This document shows positions 1 through 8,251 of a DNA stretch of 64,000 nt, piece after piece. The notes beneath the pieces were generated by a model, which was given only the letters and a program-made list of their open reading frames with translations, had not been told where the DNA came from and did no database searches. The stretch is from Actinomycetota bacterium (GTDB taxonomy: Bacteria > Actinomycetota > Thermoleophilia > Gaiellales > Gaiellaceae), in NCBI GenBank assembly GCA_003132665.1, contig PKYN01000009.1, forward strand, positions 327,714-391,713, given 5' to 3'. Position 1 is the first letter of the stretch, and each line of letters opens with the position of its first letter. Both the position numbers and the translations under genes were made by a program.

Positions 1-270
1 CGCCGCCGTTTTCAACGGCCAGGATCCGTCTTCGCCGCACTGAACGGTGTAGGAGAGACTGCTCGATCCGCCCTTCGAGTACCCCGTGAGCAGAAACGGC
101 TGCTCGAAACGGTATTCGCAGACAGTGTTCGAGCTACGAGCCGCCTTGTAAGTGAAGCACTTGGCGCTGATAGAGCTGGTCGAGACGGCGGCTTGGCCGG
201 TGCTCGAGCCGAATTGCAGAACACCGCAGAGCAGAGCCGTCGCCAGCGCTACAGCAATCCCAATCCTCAA
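1..270 (-). CDS. Secreted hypothetical protein, N-terminal part (runs off left edge)
   Basis: I read an open frame from a TTG at 268-270 to base 1: 90 codons without a stop, continuing past the window edge. GGAGAG lies three bases before the TTG. The first ~28 residues look like a signal peptide (basic Arg2, then IAVALATALLCGVLQF, ending TGQAA before VSTS). The visible mature part has Cys38, Cys51 and Cys78 and is rich in Ser, Thr, Gly and Tyr, as in small exported disulfide-bonded domains. I do not recognise the family. It lies 61 bases downstream of dapF on the same strand, and an AT-rich TTAATAAT between the two genes could be its own -10 region. The TTG start and the truncation explain why simple ORF searches miss it. 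Confidence 0.6.
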   Translation of the reverse strand, partial: MRIGIAVALATALLCGVLQFGSSTGQAAVSTSSISAKCFTYKAARSSNTVCEYRFEQPFLLTGYSKGGSSSLSYTVQCGEDGSWPLKTAA

Positions 271-331
271 GATCTCTCCCCCACCCTTGCGTCAGTTGCG
301 ACGAGATAGTCGGAGGATTATTAACAAAACG

Positions 332-1114
332 CTAGATCAGGAGCTCGGGTGAGAGCTCGACGGCGCAGATCTCCTGCGCCTCGCCGACGAGAGTCGCTTT
401 ACTCTGTGCCGAGAGCGAGACGATCAGATCGCCGCCGACCAGGTGAACGGTGACGGGACTTTCGCACCAGCCCTGCGCGATCGCGGCCGAGGCGGTCGCG
501 ACCGAGCTCGTGCCCGAGGCGAGCGTCTCGCCGGCGCCCCGTTCCCAGACGGCGACCGTGATCTCGTGGCGATTGTCCACGTAGACGAGTTGGACGTTCG
601 TGCGCTCGGGAAAACGCGGATGGCGTTCGACGAGGGGACCGAGCCGAAGCAGCTCCGTGCGCTCGGGCTCGCGCGCGATGACGGCGTGAGGATTCCCGAC
701 CGAGACCGGGATGAACTCGACCTGCTCGCCCTTGAGATCGAGCGTCTCGGGCTCGCCGACGGTGACTTCGCCCATCTCCGTCTCGACCTCGAGCCCGCCG
801 AGCATGTGCGCCTCGACCGTACGCTCACCCACGCGAATTCGCACGTCCGCACGCGCGTTTCGGCGCGCGAGCCAACGCGCGGCGATGCGAACGCCGTTGC
901 CGGACAGCTCCGCGAGCGAGCCGTCGGGATTCCAGATTCTCGCTTCGGCTTCGTCGGCGCTCGTCGAGACGATCTCGACGATGCCGTCCGAGCCCACGCC
1001 GAAGTGGTAGTCGCAGAGCCTGGCGACCCGCTCGGGCGTCAGCTCGAGCGGCGGCTCAGACTGCTCGAGGAGCAGATAGTCATTTCCCAGCCCGTGCCAC
1101 TTCGACAATCTCAT
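332..1114 (-). CDS. dapF: Diaminopimelate epimerase family protein with both catalytic cysteines replaced by serine
   Basis: Full-length DapF fold, 260 aa. DapF interconverts LL- and meso-diaminopimelate for lysine and peptidoglycan synthesis in the cytosol. The N-terminus (KWHGLGND, residues 5-12) fits the family start exactly, and GNPH (140-143), PERTN (169-173) and GAGET (193-197) are conserved. The two cysteines that act as base and acid in known DapF enzymes are both serine here: LSGNG at Ser71 (codon TCC) and LASGT at Ser200 (codon TCG). The fold is clearly DapF, but the usual two-thiol mechanism cannot operate. It may be a weak or altered epimerase, or an isomerase for another substrate. 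The gene overlaps the end of miaA by 35 bases. dapA and dapB lie about 11-14 kb away. Confidence 0.85.
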   Translation of the reverse strand: MRLSKWHGLGNDYLLLEQSEPPLELTPERVARLCDYHFGVGSDGIVEIVSTSADEAEARIWNPDGSLAELSGNGVRIAARWLARRNARADVRIRVGERTVEAHMLGGLEVETEMGEVTVGEPETLDLKGEQVEFIPVSVGNPHAVIAREPERTELLRLGPLVERHPRFPERTNVQLVYVDNRHEITVAVWERGAGETLASGTSSVATASAAIAQGWCESPVTVHLVGGDLIVSLSAQSKATLVGEAQEICAVELSPELLI

Positions 1115-1952
1115 CGGCCACCTCTTCCGCTGAACGGTTGGTATTGACTCTAATGAGCGCGGGGATGCGGCGCATCCACTTTCGTTGATAAGCGGCGTAA
1201 CGACGGGTGCTCAAAGCGATCGCCTCGATCGCTTGCTCCGGGCCGAGCTCGGCCACTTCCCGCAAGCCGATGACCCTGCGCGCGGTGAGCGAGAGCGGCT
1301 GCTCGAGCGCATGCCGCACCTCTTCGGAGACGCCGTGCTCGAACATCTCGCGCGTCCTGCGTTCGATCCTGGGCTCGAGCATCGCGCGCTCGATCTCCAG
1401 GCCGAAGATGAGCGTCGGGTGGCGCAGGGCGCCCGACCAGAGGCGGCTGTCTGCGCGCACCAGTGAGTGCCCGGCCTCGTTCAGCTCGAGCGCTCGCACG
1501 ACGCGGCGCTTGTCGTTGGCGTGAACTCGCGCGGCGGCGAGTGGATCGCGCTCGGCGAGAAAGGCGTGCGCTTGTTCGGGCCCCAGCTCGTCGTAGGTGG
1601 CTTGCCAGCGCTCGCGCGCGCCTGGAGCGGGAGCGGGCGGCAGCTCGATCTCGGCCAGCGCCGCCCTGAGGTAGAGACCGGTGCCGCCGACGACCAGCGG
1701 AGTGTGCCCGGACGCCAGAATCTCGTCGATCGCCGCATGGGCGAGCCTTGCGTACTCGCCGACCGAGGCCTCGTGATCGAGCGGCCAGATCCCGACCAGG
1801 CGCGCCGGCGACTGGTTGGTCAAGATCGGCAGATCGCGGTAGACCTGCATCGCGTCGGCCGAGACCAGCTCGGCGCCGATTCGCGCCGCGACGGCCGCAG
1901 CCACGGCGCTCTTGCCGCTCGCGGTGGGGCCGAAGATGGCGATCACGGGCAT
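1080..1952 (-). CDS. miaA: tRNA dimethylallyltransferase
   Basis: MiaA transfers a dimethylallyl group to N6 of A37 in tRNAs reading UNN codons. The P-loop GPTASGKS is followed by SADAMQVYRDL (the MQVY motif that contacts the target A), GGTGLYLRAAL and a basic C-terminus with YQRKWMRR. I chose the ATG at 1952 because MiaA proteins begin just before the P-loop; the frame is open to an ATG at 2024, which would add 24 low-complexity residues. Neither start has a clear ribosome-binding site. This gives 290 aa, a normal family length. It lies downstream of miaB, whose product methylthiolates the i6A37 made by MiaA, so two consecutive steps are adjacent. dapF overlaps its 3' end. Confidence 0.92.
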   Translation of the reverse strand: MPVIAIFGPTASGKSAVAAAVAARIGAELVSADAMQVYRDLPILTNQSPARLVGIWPLDHEASVGEYARLAHAAIDEILASGHTPLVVGGTGLYLRAALAEIELPPAPAPGARERWQATYDELGPEQAHAFLAERDPLAAARVHANDKRRVVRALELNEAGHSLVRADSRLWSGALRHPTLIFGLEIERAMLEPRIERRTREMFEHGVSEEVRHALEQPLSLTARRVIGLREVAELGPEQAIEAIALSTRRYAAYQRKWMRRIPALIRVNTNRSAEEVADEIVEVARAGK

Positions 1953-2164
1953 GTTCGCGCCGGCCGAGTCGTCTCCGTGGGGACGGACGAGCTCGGTTGT
2001 CGCTTTTGGGTGGCGGGCGTTCATATCCGGGTTTCGCGTGCTTTGCGCGCGTGGGTCGGGATAGCCCCTCCCCTAACCGGTTTCAGCCTATCGAGGAACT
2101 CCGCTCCAGAGGAGGCGAGATGCGCACCGTAAGCCGCGAAAGCGTGACAAAAGCGTCACACCCG

Positions 2165-3484
2165 CTAGAGCACGACCTGCGTGCCGCGCAACGTAGTCGA
2201 GCTCGTCGCTTCTACTCGGACGCCTACGAGCTCGCCTGCGCCGGCCGTGCCGGCGAAGTTGACGGTCGTGTTCCGGCGCGTGCGCCCGCGCAGGAGCGTC
2301 GAGTCGGTGCGACTCTGCCCCTCTACCAGCACCTGCTCGACTCCGCCGATCCGTCGCTCGTTCCGATCGCGTGCGGTCCTTTGCACCAGCTCGATCAACC
2401 GCTCGATCCGCTCCCGCTTGATCTCTTCCGGCACCTGATCGGGTAGCGACGCCGCCTCGGTGTCGTAACGCGGCGAGTAGACGAAGGTGTAGGCGCCGTC
2501 GAAACCGGCCTCTTCGACGAGACTCAACGTCTGCTCGAAATCCTCGTCGGTCTCGCCCGGGAAGCCGACGATCAGGTCGGTCGTGATCGCCAGATCGGGA
2601 ATCGCTCTACGCATATCCGCCACAAGGGCGAGGAAACGACCTCGGTCGTAGGTACGGCGCATCGTCTTGAGAATTCGGTTTGAGCCGGACTGGGCGGGAA
2701 GGTGCGCGTGTTCGCAGACAGATCCGCACTCGGCCATGGCGGCGATCACGTCGCTGCGGAAGTCCTTCGGATGCGGGCTCGTGAAGCGGATGCGCTCGAT
2801 CCCTGGGGTCCGATCGCAGGCGCGTAATAGAGAAGCGAAGTCGAGGCGTTCGGCGGCCGGCAGGTCGCGTCCGTAAGAGTTGACGTTCTGACCGAGCAGT
2901 GTGATCTCACGCACGCCGTCTACGGCCAGGCGCTCGATCTCGGCGACGATCTCCGGAGCCGGGCGGCTCATCTGCTTACCGCGCACGGTCGGGACGATGC
3001 AGTAGGAGCAGACCGAGTTGCAGCCCATCGAGATCTGCACCCAGCCCTGGAAAGGACGCTCGCGCCTGCTCGGCAACTCGGCGGCGAAACGGCGCTCGTC
3101 GCCGGTGCCAAAGCTGCCGCTTGCTCCATCGTTCCGTTCGGCCGTCAGCCACTCTCCAAGCGCCGCGATCGAGCCCGGCCCGAAGGCGAAGTCGATCTGC
3201 GGAAACTGCTCGAAGAGGCGATCTCGCTGCACCTCGGCGAAGCAGCCGCCGACCGCGAGCAGGCGCCCGGGATCGGCATCCTTGAGTGCCTTTGCCAACC
3301 CCAGATGTGCCGACAAGCGCGACTCGGCCTTCTCGCGGATGGTGCATGTGTTGATGACCATCACATCGGCGTCCTCGAGAGCGGGTGCCTCCCCCAGTCC
3401 CAGCTCCTCGAGCATGCCCTTGATCCGCTCGGAGTCGTGAGCATTCATCTGGCAGCCGAAGGTCGTGACGTGGTAGCGACGCAC
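2165..3484 (-). CDS. miaB: tRNA-2-methylthio-N6-dimethylallyladenosine synthase
   Basis: Radical-SAM methylthiotransferase, 439 aa, converting i6A37 to ms2i6A37 in tRNA. Three regions are visible. The N-terminal UPF0004 domain has Cys11, Cys47 and Cys81 as ligands of the auxiliary 4Fe-4S cluster (FGCQMN, NTCTIRE, GGCF). The radical SAM core has CNSVCSYC (Cys155, Cys159, Cys162). The C-terminal TRAM domain (about 375-439) is expected to bind tRNA. The start is the methionine before RRYHVTTFGCQMN, the usual N-terminus. It lies upstream of miaA with a 140-base gap, so the two may be co-transcribed, and 31 bases downstream of recX. Confidence 0.95.
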   Translation of the reverse strand: MRRYHVTTFGCQMNAHDSERIKGMLEELGLGEAPALEDADVMVINTCTIREKAESRLSAHLGLAKALKDADPGRLLAVGGCFAEVQRDRLFEQFPQIDFAFGPGSIAALGEWLTAERNDGASGSFGTGDERRFAAELPSRRERPFQGWVQISMGCNSVCSYCIVPTVRGKQMSRPAPEIVAEIERLAVDGVREITLLGQNVNSYGRDLPAAERLDFASLLRACDRTPGIERIRFTSPHPKDFRSDVIAAMAECGSVCEHAHLPAQSGSNRILKTMRRTYDRGRFLALVADMRRAIPDLAITTDLIVGFPGETDEDFEQTLSLVEEAGFDGAYTFVYSPRYDTEAASLPDQVPEEIKRERIERLIELVQRTARDRNERRIGGVEQVLVEGQSRTDSTLLRGRTRRNTTVNFAGTAGAGELVGVRVEATSSTTLRGTQVVL

Positions 3485-3515
3485 ACGTCAAGCGTAGCTA
3501 CGTGCGATCAAGCCG

Positions 3516-4097
3516 CTAACCGAAGCCTTCGCTCCCTCCGACGTCTTCTAGCGTCTCCGCGGAGAAACCGCGCGTTACTAGGCGGCGAAGCGTTCGTCGC
3601 CGATCAGCCGTGGCCGCTAGCAGTGCCCGCGCCCGCTCGACTTCCGGCTCGAGCGAGGTGATCGCCTCCTCGATCAGCTCCGAGCCGACCCGTTCCTGCT
3701 CGAGGATGTAGTGAACGGCGGCGTCCCCGTAGCTGCGCTCCGCGAGCGATCTGGCGCGCTCGAGCGCGTAGGAGCGATCGTTCAGGTAATGAGCCTGCTC
3801 GAGCGCCTCGACCGCTTCTTCGAGCGCGACCGGGGCGACGCCTTTCTTCTCCAGCCGCTCCTCGAGCAGTGCGCGCGGAAGCGGGCGCCGGGCGAGCATG
3901 CGCGTCGCCTTGGCCAGCGCCTCGGCGCGGCGCAGCTCGCGCCCGAGCAAGCGTAGATCCTCGCGCTCGAGTCGCTTACCGATGCTCAGGCCGGCGCGGG
4001 CTGCGGCTGTCAGCGGGATCTTGCGCCACGGCGCACCGTCGACCTCGACGAGCACATCGCTCGTCGAGGTCTCGCGTAGCCCGGTGATCTCGGGCAC
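3516..4097 (-). CDS. recX: Regulatory protein RecX
   Basis: 193 aa RecX family protein. RecX proteins bind RecA filaments and limit recombinase activity. The helical tandem repeats typical of the family are visible, with RRPLPRALLEERLEKKGV (about 69-86), LEQAHYLNDRSYA (about 98-110) and a C-terminal RRRTLRRLVTRGFSAE. The N-terminal ~55 residues form a poorly conserved lead-in. It starts 15 bases after the recA stop codon, the standard recA-recX arrangement, so co-transcription with recA is very likely. Confidence 0.88.
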   Translation of the reverse strand: MPEITGLRETSTSDVLVEVDGAPWRKIPLTAAARAGLSIGKRLEREDLRLLGRELRRAEALAKATRMLARRPLPRALLEERLEKKGVAPVALEEAVEALEQAHYLNDRSYALERARSLAERSYGDAAVHYILEQERVGSELIEEAITSLEPEVERARALLAATADRRRTLRRLVTRGFSAETLEDVGGSEGFG

Positions 4098-4112
4098 CTG
4101 TCTAGCTCCGAC

Positions 4113-5195
4113 CTACGCCGCCGTTACGGCTTCCTTCGCCTCTTCCTCGGAGACCGCGCCGTTTGGAGCTTCCCGTGGCGCTTCTCCGAGCCGGGCGGAG
4201 ACGATCTGCTCGGGCCCGACCAGCTCCTGGATGGCAGCGAGGATCTGCTGGCAGACGTCCTGGTGCTCGGTCAGGAAGGCGGCCGCGTTCTGGCGGCCCT
4301 GGCCGAGACGCTCGTCGCCGAAGGAGAAGTAGGAGCCCGACTTCTGCACGATCTTCCGCTCCACGGCCGCGTCGAGCACCGTCGCGTCCCAGGGGATGCC
4401 CTGGCCGTACATGATGTCGAACTCGGCCTGCTTGAACGGCGGCGCGACCTTGTTCTTGACCACCTTGACCCGGACCCGGTTGCCGATCGCCTCAGCGCCG
4501 TCTTTGAGCGTCTCGATGCGACGGATGTCGAGCCTGACCGAGGCGTAGAACTTGAGCGCTCGGCCACCCGGCGTAACCTCGGGCGAGCCGAACATGACGC
4601 CGATCTTCTCGCGCAACTGGTTGGTGAACAGGCAGATGGTGTCGGTGCGGTTGAGCGATCCGGCCAGCTTGCGCAGCGCCTGGCTCATCAGCCTGGCCTG
4701 CAGGCCGACGTGGGAGTCTCCGATCTCTCCCTCGATCTCGGCCTTGGGCGCCAGGGCTGCCACTGAGTCGACGGCGACGACATCGAGCGCGCCCGAACGG
4801 ATGAGAAGCTCGGTGATCTCGAGCGCCTGCTCGCCCGTGTCGGGCTGAGAAACGAGCAGCTCATCGATGTTGACGCCGATTCGCTTGGCATAAGCGGGAT
4901 CCATCGAGTGCTCGACGTCGATGAAGGCGCAGATTCCGCCGCGGCGCTGGGCCTCGGCGATCACGTGGTAAACGAGCGTCGTCTTGCCCGAAGCCTCGGG
5001 CCCGAAGAGCTCAACCACGCGCCCGCGCGGCAGTCCGCCGACCCCTAGCGCCAGGTCGAGCGGAAGCGATCCGGTGGAGACCGCGCCTATCTCAACGGCC
5101 GGCCGGTCGCTCATGCGCATGACCGAGCCCTTTCCAAACTGCCGCTCGATCTGACCGAGAGCGGTCTCGAGAGCATGCTCGCGATCCAAGTTCAT
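4113..5195 (-). CDS. recA: Recombinase RecA
   Basis: 360 aa RecA, the strand-exchange ATPase and LexA coprotease activator. The Walker A motif GPEASGKT is at 65-72, followed by the ATP-binding core, the DNA-binding loops ([13 protein letters not shown]) and an acidic C-terminal tail (SEEEAKEAV). There is no intein. The ATG overlaps the stop codon of thpR in an ATGA junction, so translation is probably coupled to the cinA-thpR genes upstream, and recX follows 15 bases downstream. Linkage of cinA to recA resembles the competence-linked cinA-recA operon of streptococci. I see no LexA box between cinA and recA because there is no intergenic space. Confidence 0.98.
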   Translation of the reverse strand: MNLDREHALETALGQIERQFGKGSVMRMSDRPAVEIGAVSTGSLPLDLALGVGGLPRGRVVELFGPEASGKTTLVYHVIAEAQRRGGICAFIDVEHSMDPAYAKRIGVNIDELLVSQPDTGEQALEITELLIRSGALDVVAVDSVAALAPKAEIEGEIGDSHVGLQARLMSQALRKLAGSLNRTDTICLFTNQLREKIGVMFGSPEVTPGGRALKFYASVRLDIRRIETLKDGAEAIGNRVRVKVVKNKVAPPFKQAEFDIMYGQGIPWDATVLDAAVERKIVQKSGSYFSFGDERLGQGRQNAAAFLTEHQDVCQQILAAIQELVGPEQIVSARLGEAPREAPNGAVSEEEAKEAVTAA

Positions 5196-5752
5196 CGACC
5201 TCCTAGCGCGACGGATCGGAGAACGTCGTACTGCGCCCCGTCGCGGCGCAGCACTGAATGGTAGGCAGCAGCCTCGGACGGCATGACCTGCCCGAGGACG
5301 GGCAGCTCGGGCTGCAGGCGAGGCGGCCTGCGAAAACGTAGAACAGTGACGTGCGGGAGCCAGGGACGAGCCTCGCGCTTGTAGACGCCGATCGCCTCCA
5401 GCCCGCGCTGAATCGCCTCCGCCACACGCGTGGCCTCCCCGCTTTCGTCCTCGAAAACGAGCATGCCGACGCTTCTAGTCTCGCGGTAGCGGCTGAGCTC
5501 GAGTGACATCGGCCCGGCGCCGGCGGCGGCGGTGCCGACGACCTCGGAGATCGGGTCGACATCCCGGCGCGGACGCTGACCGAGGAAGGCGATCGTGAAA
5601 TGGAGCTGCTCCGGCGGAACGAGGCGCGCCTGGCTCCCGGCCAGCTCCGCCAGCTGCCAGGCGAAGAGGCGCTCACGGTCGTCGGGCGCAAGCGTGTAGG
5701 CGACGAAGAGACGGATTCGCTCATCGCCGCTTACGCTAGCGCCCGAGTTCAT
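5192..5752 (-). CDS. thpR: RNA 2',3'-cyclic 3'-phosphodiesterase (2'-5' RNA ligase family)
   Basis: 186 aa member of the 2H phosphoesterase superfamily. The two catalytic HxTx signatures are HFTI, inside LHFTIAFLG, and HVTV, inside LPHVTVLRF, about 95 residues apart as expected. ThpR enzymes open 2',3'-cyclic phosphates on RNA and can ligate tRNA halves in vitro; the physiological role is uncertain. The frame is open further upstream into cinA, but the ATG at 5752, two bases after the cinA stop, gives a normal N-terminus ([12 protein letters not shown]). The stop overlaps the recA start. The setting cinA-thpR-recA-recX suggests a nucleic-acid repair or uptake transcription unit. Confidence 0.88.
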   Translation of the reverse strand: MNSGASVSGDERIRLFVAYTLAPDDRERLFAWQLAELAGSQARLVPPEQLHFTIAFLGQRPRRDVDPISEVVGTAAAGAGPMSLELSRYRETRSVGMLVFEDESGEATRVAEAIQRGLEAIGVYKREARPWLPHVTVLRFRRPPRLQPELPVLGQVMPSEAAAYHSVLRRDGAQYDVLRSVALGGR

Positions 5753-5754
5753 GC

Positions 5755-7038
5755 CTAACTGTGCCCGGTTTGCGCCAGAAGACGCCTCATGAGATGCAAT
5801 GCGGCCACCGTCGCGTAGCGGCGAATCTGGTCGCGATCGCCCGAGAATCGGATCTCTTGAGCGAGCGTCTCCTGCTCGCTGGTGGCGCAAAAGAAGACGA
5901 GCCCAACCGGCTTGTCGGCGCTGCCGCCGCCGGGACCGGCTATGCCCGTGACGCTCAGCGCCACGTCCGACCGTAGTGCCTGTCTGGCTCCCGTCGCCAT
6001 CTCCAACGCGCACTCCACCGAGACCGCGCCGTGCTCTTGCAACGTTTCAGGCGAGACTCCGAGCAGAGCGCTCTTTGTCTCGTTGGCGTAGGTGACGGCG
6101 GCGCCGAGAAAGACGTCGCTTGCGCCGGGCACCGCGGTCAGCCGGGCGCCCACGAGCCCACCGGTGCAGGATTCGGCCGTCGCCAGCGTCAGACCGCGTT
6201 CTCGCGCAAGCTCGAGCACCATCTGCTCGATCGGGCGCTCGTCGCGGGCAAAGAGCGTGTCCGGTCCGGCCGCGATGAGTGCATTCACCAGCTTGTCGGC
6301 ACGAGCCTCCGCGCCGGGATCGACGAAGAGCTCGGCCAGAAGCTCGCGGTCGCGGGCGCAGATGGTTACCGTGACGCCGTCTCCGTCGCCGCCGGCGTTC
6401 TCGAGCGCGGCCGCCAGGGTCGACTCGGCCAGCCCGTAATAGCGAAGCGTGTGGCGTTCGAACGGCGGTACCCGCTCGAGCAGCCGCTGTAGTGGTGCGG
6501 ATTCGAGTGCCGAGGGCCAGAGCTTTTGCAGCTCGTACGGCGGGCCGGGCAAGGCGACGGCGACGCAACCGTCCAGCTCGAGCGCCACACCGGGCGCGGT
6601 GCCTGCCAGGCCGAGGACGAGCGCGCCCTCGGGGATGCTCGCCTGCTTGCGCACGCCCTCCTCGTAGCCGTGGTAGCTCGATCCGACGTTGCGGGCATAA
6701 CGGCGCCCGATCAGATCGATCTCGCGTTCGAGTTTGGGATCGACCGCCAGTTGCTTGCCGCCGGCTTTTGCCAGAAGCTCGATCGTGCGGTCGTCGTGCG
6801 TGGGCCCCAGGCCGCCTGAGATAAGGCACAGATCGGCTTCGATCCCGTCTCTGATCGCCGCTTCGAGCAGATCGGGGTCGTCTCCGACGATCGTGATCTT
6901 CCGGCAGCGCAGACCGATCCGGGCCAGCTCACGCGCCAGGAACGGGCCGTTCTCATCCGTTATCTCGGCGCGCAGGAGCTCGCTACCGGTTACGACTATG
7001 ACCGCTTCGGGCCGATTCGCTAAAGGCAGCTCTCGCAC
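5755..7038 (-). CDS. cinA: CinA-family nicotinamide-nucleotide amidase / competence-damage protein
   Basis: 427 aa two-domain CinA. The N-terminal MoCF-like domain (about 9-180) carries VTGSELL and SGGLGPTHDDRT; the C-terminal amidase domain (about 265-425) carries ATAESCTGGLVGARLT and VTGIAGPGGG. The C-terminal domain deamidates nicotinamide mononucleotide back to nicotinate mononucleotide in pyridine-nucleotide recycling. I chose the GTG at 7036-7038 because family proteins start a few residues before the first beta strand (EAVIVVTG). The open frame continues upstream through the neighbouring gene, but that part is a shadow. The GTG lies 10 bases after the stop of the RodZ-like gene, and thpR follows two bases after the cinA stop. 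Confidence 0.93.
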   Translation of the reverse strand: MRELPLANRPEAVIVVTGSELLRAEITDENGPFLARELARIGLRCRKITIVGDDPDLLEAAIRDGIEADLCLISGGLGPTHDDRTIELLAKAGGKQLAVDPKLEREIDLIGRRYARNVGSSYHGYEEGVRKQASIPEGALVLGLAGTAPGVALELDGCVAVALPGPPYELQKLWPSALESAPLQRLLERVPPFERHTLRYYGLAESTLAAALENAGGDGDGVTVTICARDRELLAELFVDPGAEARADKLVNALIAAGPDTLFARDERPIEQMVLELARERGLTLATAESCTGGLVGARLTAVPGASDVFLGAAVTYANETKSALLGVSPETLQEHGAVSVECALEMATGARQALRSDVALSVTGIAGPGGGSADKPVGLVFFCATSEQETLAQEIRFSGDRDQIRRYATVAALHLMRRLLAQTGHS

Positions 7039-7048
7039 GAGCGCGATG

Positions 7049-7759
7049 CTACCCGGTGAGGAATCTGTGCTCGCCGGGGGTGAAGAGGACGATCGCCGGC
7101 CCGAATCGATTGCTGGTGTCGACGGAGTTCCCGCCCGAAAGCGTCCAGCGTATGTTCTGAGCCGCGCTGACCTTGATCCAAAGCCGGGCCGCCGTGAACG
7201 GGTGGCTGCGCCCCCTGACCAGCGTCCCGCCGAAGAGCAGGGTTCCGTTCGGCCCTCCGGTGCGCGCCTCAACCGAGACGTCTCCGCGCACAGCGGTGAG
7301 CTTCACACTCGTGGTGCTCGCGGGCTTCGGGTTCGAGCTCGTCGTGCCTGTTTTGACGACGGTCCCGCGGTCGGGCGTATTCCTGATGAATGCGAAAACG
7401 AAGAGAGCGAGAAAGATGGCTATCGCCCCGACCGTGAGGACCACGGCCAGCGAGGCGATTCGGCGCGATTGGCGCGTCGGCGCCCGGCTTTCGCGCCTCC
7501 GAAAGGGGGCGCTCCCTTCCTCAGACACCGAAAATCGAGAGTTGAACTCATCTACGTAGAGCTGGCCGTCCAAGCCCAGTTCCTCGGCGTACACGCGCAG
7601 GAAGCCTCTCGTGTAGGCGAGCGCGGGAATGGCGGCGAAATTCTCTTCCTCGAGCGCCGTCAAATAGCGCGTGCGAATCTGCGTCTTTCGCTCCAGATCA
7701 GGGAATGAGCGTCCCTGGCGCTCGCGCGCTTCGCGCAGGCTGCTGCCGATCTCAAACAT
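7049..7759 (-). CDS. RodZ-like helix-turn-helix membrane protein
   Basis: 236 aa with the RodZ plan: an N-terminal cytoplasmic HTH_25 domain (about 4-75, GSSLREARERQGRSFPDLE and ALEEENFAAIPA), a basic linker, one transmembrane segment (about 105-126, VVLTVGAIAIFLALFVFAF), a Ser/Thr/Pro-rich spacer and an extracytoplasmic beta-rich DUF4115-like domain (about 150-236). In rod-shaped bacteria RodZ links MreB to the wall-elongation machinery. Here it sits between ftsK and cinA, a common placement in Gram-positives. The start has a normal RodZ N-terminus (MFEIGSSL). Confidence 0.8.
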   Translation of the reverse strand: MFEIGSSLREARERQGRSFPDLERKTQIRTRYLTALEEENFAAIPALAYTRGFLRVYAEELGLDGQLYVDEFNSRFSVSEEGSAPFRRRESRAPTRQSRRIASLAVVLTVGAIAIFLALFVFAFIRNTPDRGTVVKTGTTSSNPKPASTTSVKLTAVRGDVSVEARTGGPNGTLLFGGTLVRGRSHPFTAARLWIKVSAAQNIRWTLSGGNSVDTSNRFGPAIVLFTPGEHRFLTG

Positions 7760-7827
7760 GGACTCGCATTCTAGAGGGAGATTGTGATTCGCCGCACATT
7801 ATGCGGGAGCGGACGGCCGGTAGACGA

Positions 7828-8178
7828 TCAGAGATGTGCAAGTAAGGCGTAGACAGCGAGCGAAATGCAGGCGCCCAGCCCGACTCCCAGCACCAGAGTG
7901 CCCAGCAGGCGCCCGAGAGCCGCTTGCCCCGCCCCGCCCATTCGCTCGAGCGAGACGACCCGGCGCAGTCGCGCCTTCTTGGCGAGAATCCGAGCGATCA
8001 AGCCGAGAACGGTGCAGCCGGCGGCAATGCCCCCGACCGCCATCGGCAGCGTTATCTCGGATACGCGAATGTGGACGAGAAGCGCAGCGGGCGCGAACAG
8101 TGCGCCCAGAAGGGCGACCAAAAACGAGAACCGAGCGCGCACGTTTCGCTGCTTGGTGTAGTCGTCGTAGGGCAGCAC
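7828..8178 (-). CDS. Small three-helix membrane protein of unknown function
   Basis: 116 aa hydrophobic protein. I see three likely transmembrane helices at about 17-37 (FSFLVALLGALFAPAALLVHI), 44-65 and 88-113. A basic stretch (KKARLRR) lies between the second and third helices and so is probably cytoplasmic. The N-terminus (MLPYDDYTKQR) is polar. I do not recognise the family. It lies between ftsK (74 bases upstream) and the RodZ-like gene, so a link to the cell envelope or division is possible but rests on position only. Confidence 0.6.
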   Translation of the reverse strand: MLPYDDYTKQRNVRARFSFLVALLGALFAPAALLVHIRVSEITLPMAVGGIAAGCTVLGLIARILAKKARLRRVVSLERMGGAGQAALGRLLGTLVLGVGLGACISLAVYALLAHL

Positions 8179-8251
8179 GCCTCTATTGTCGCTACTTCAC
8201 GCAGGTCGCGCCGGTGTAAACGACGCAGGCCCGGAAGAGTGCGGCGACGAG

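Noticed and set aside
5753-6013. 87-codon upstream extension of thpR
   Set aside because: It lies inside cinA in another frame, has shadow composition, and thpR similarity starts at the ATG at 5752.
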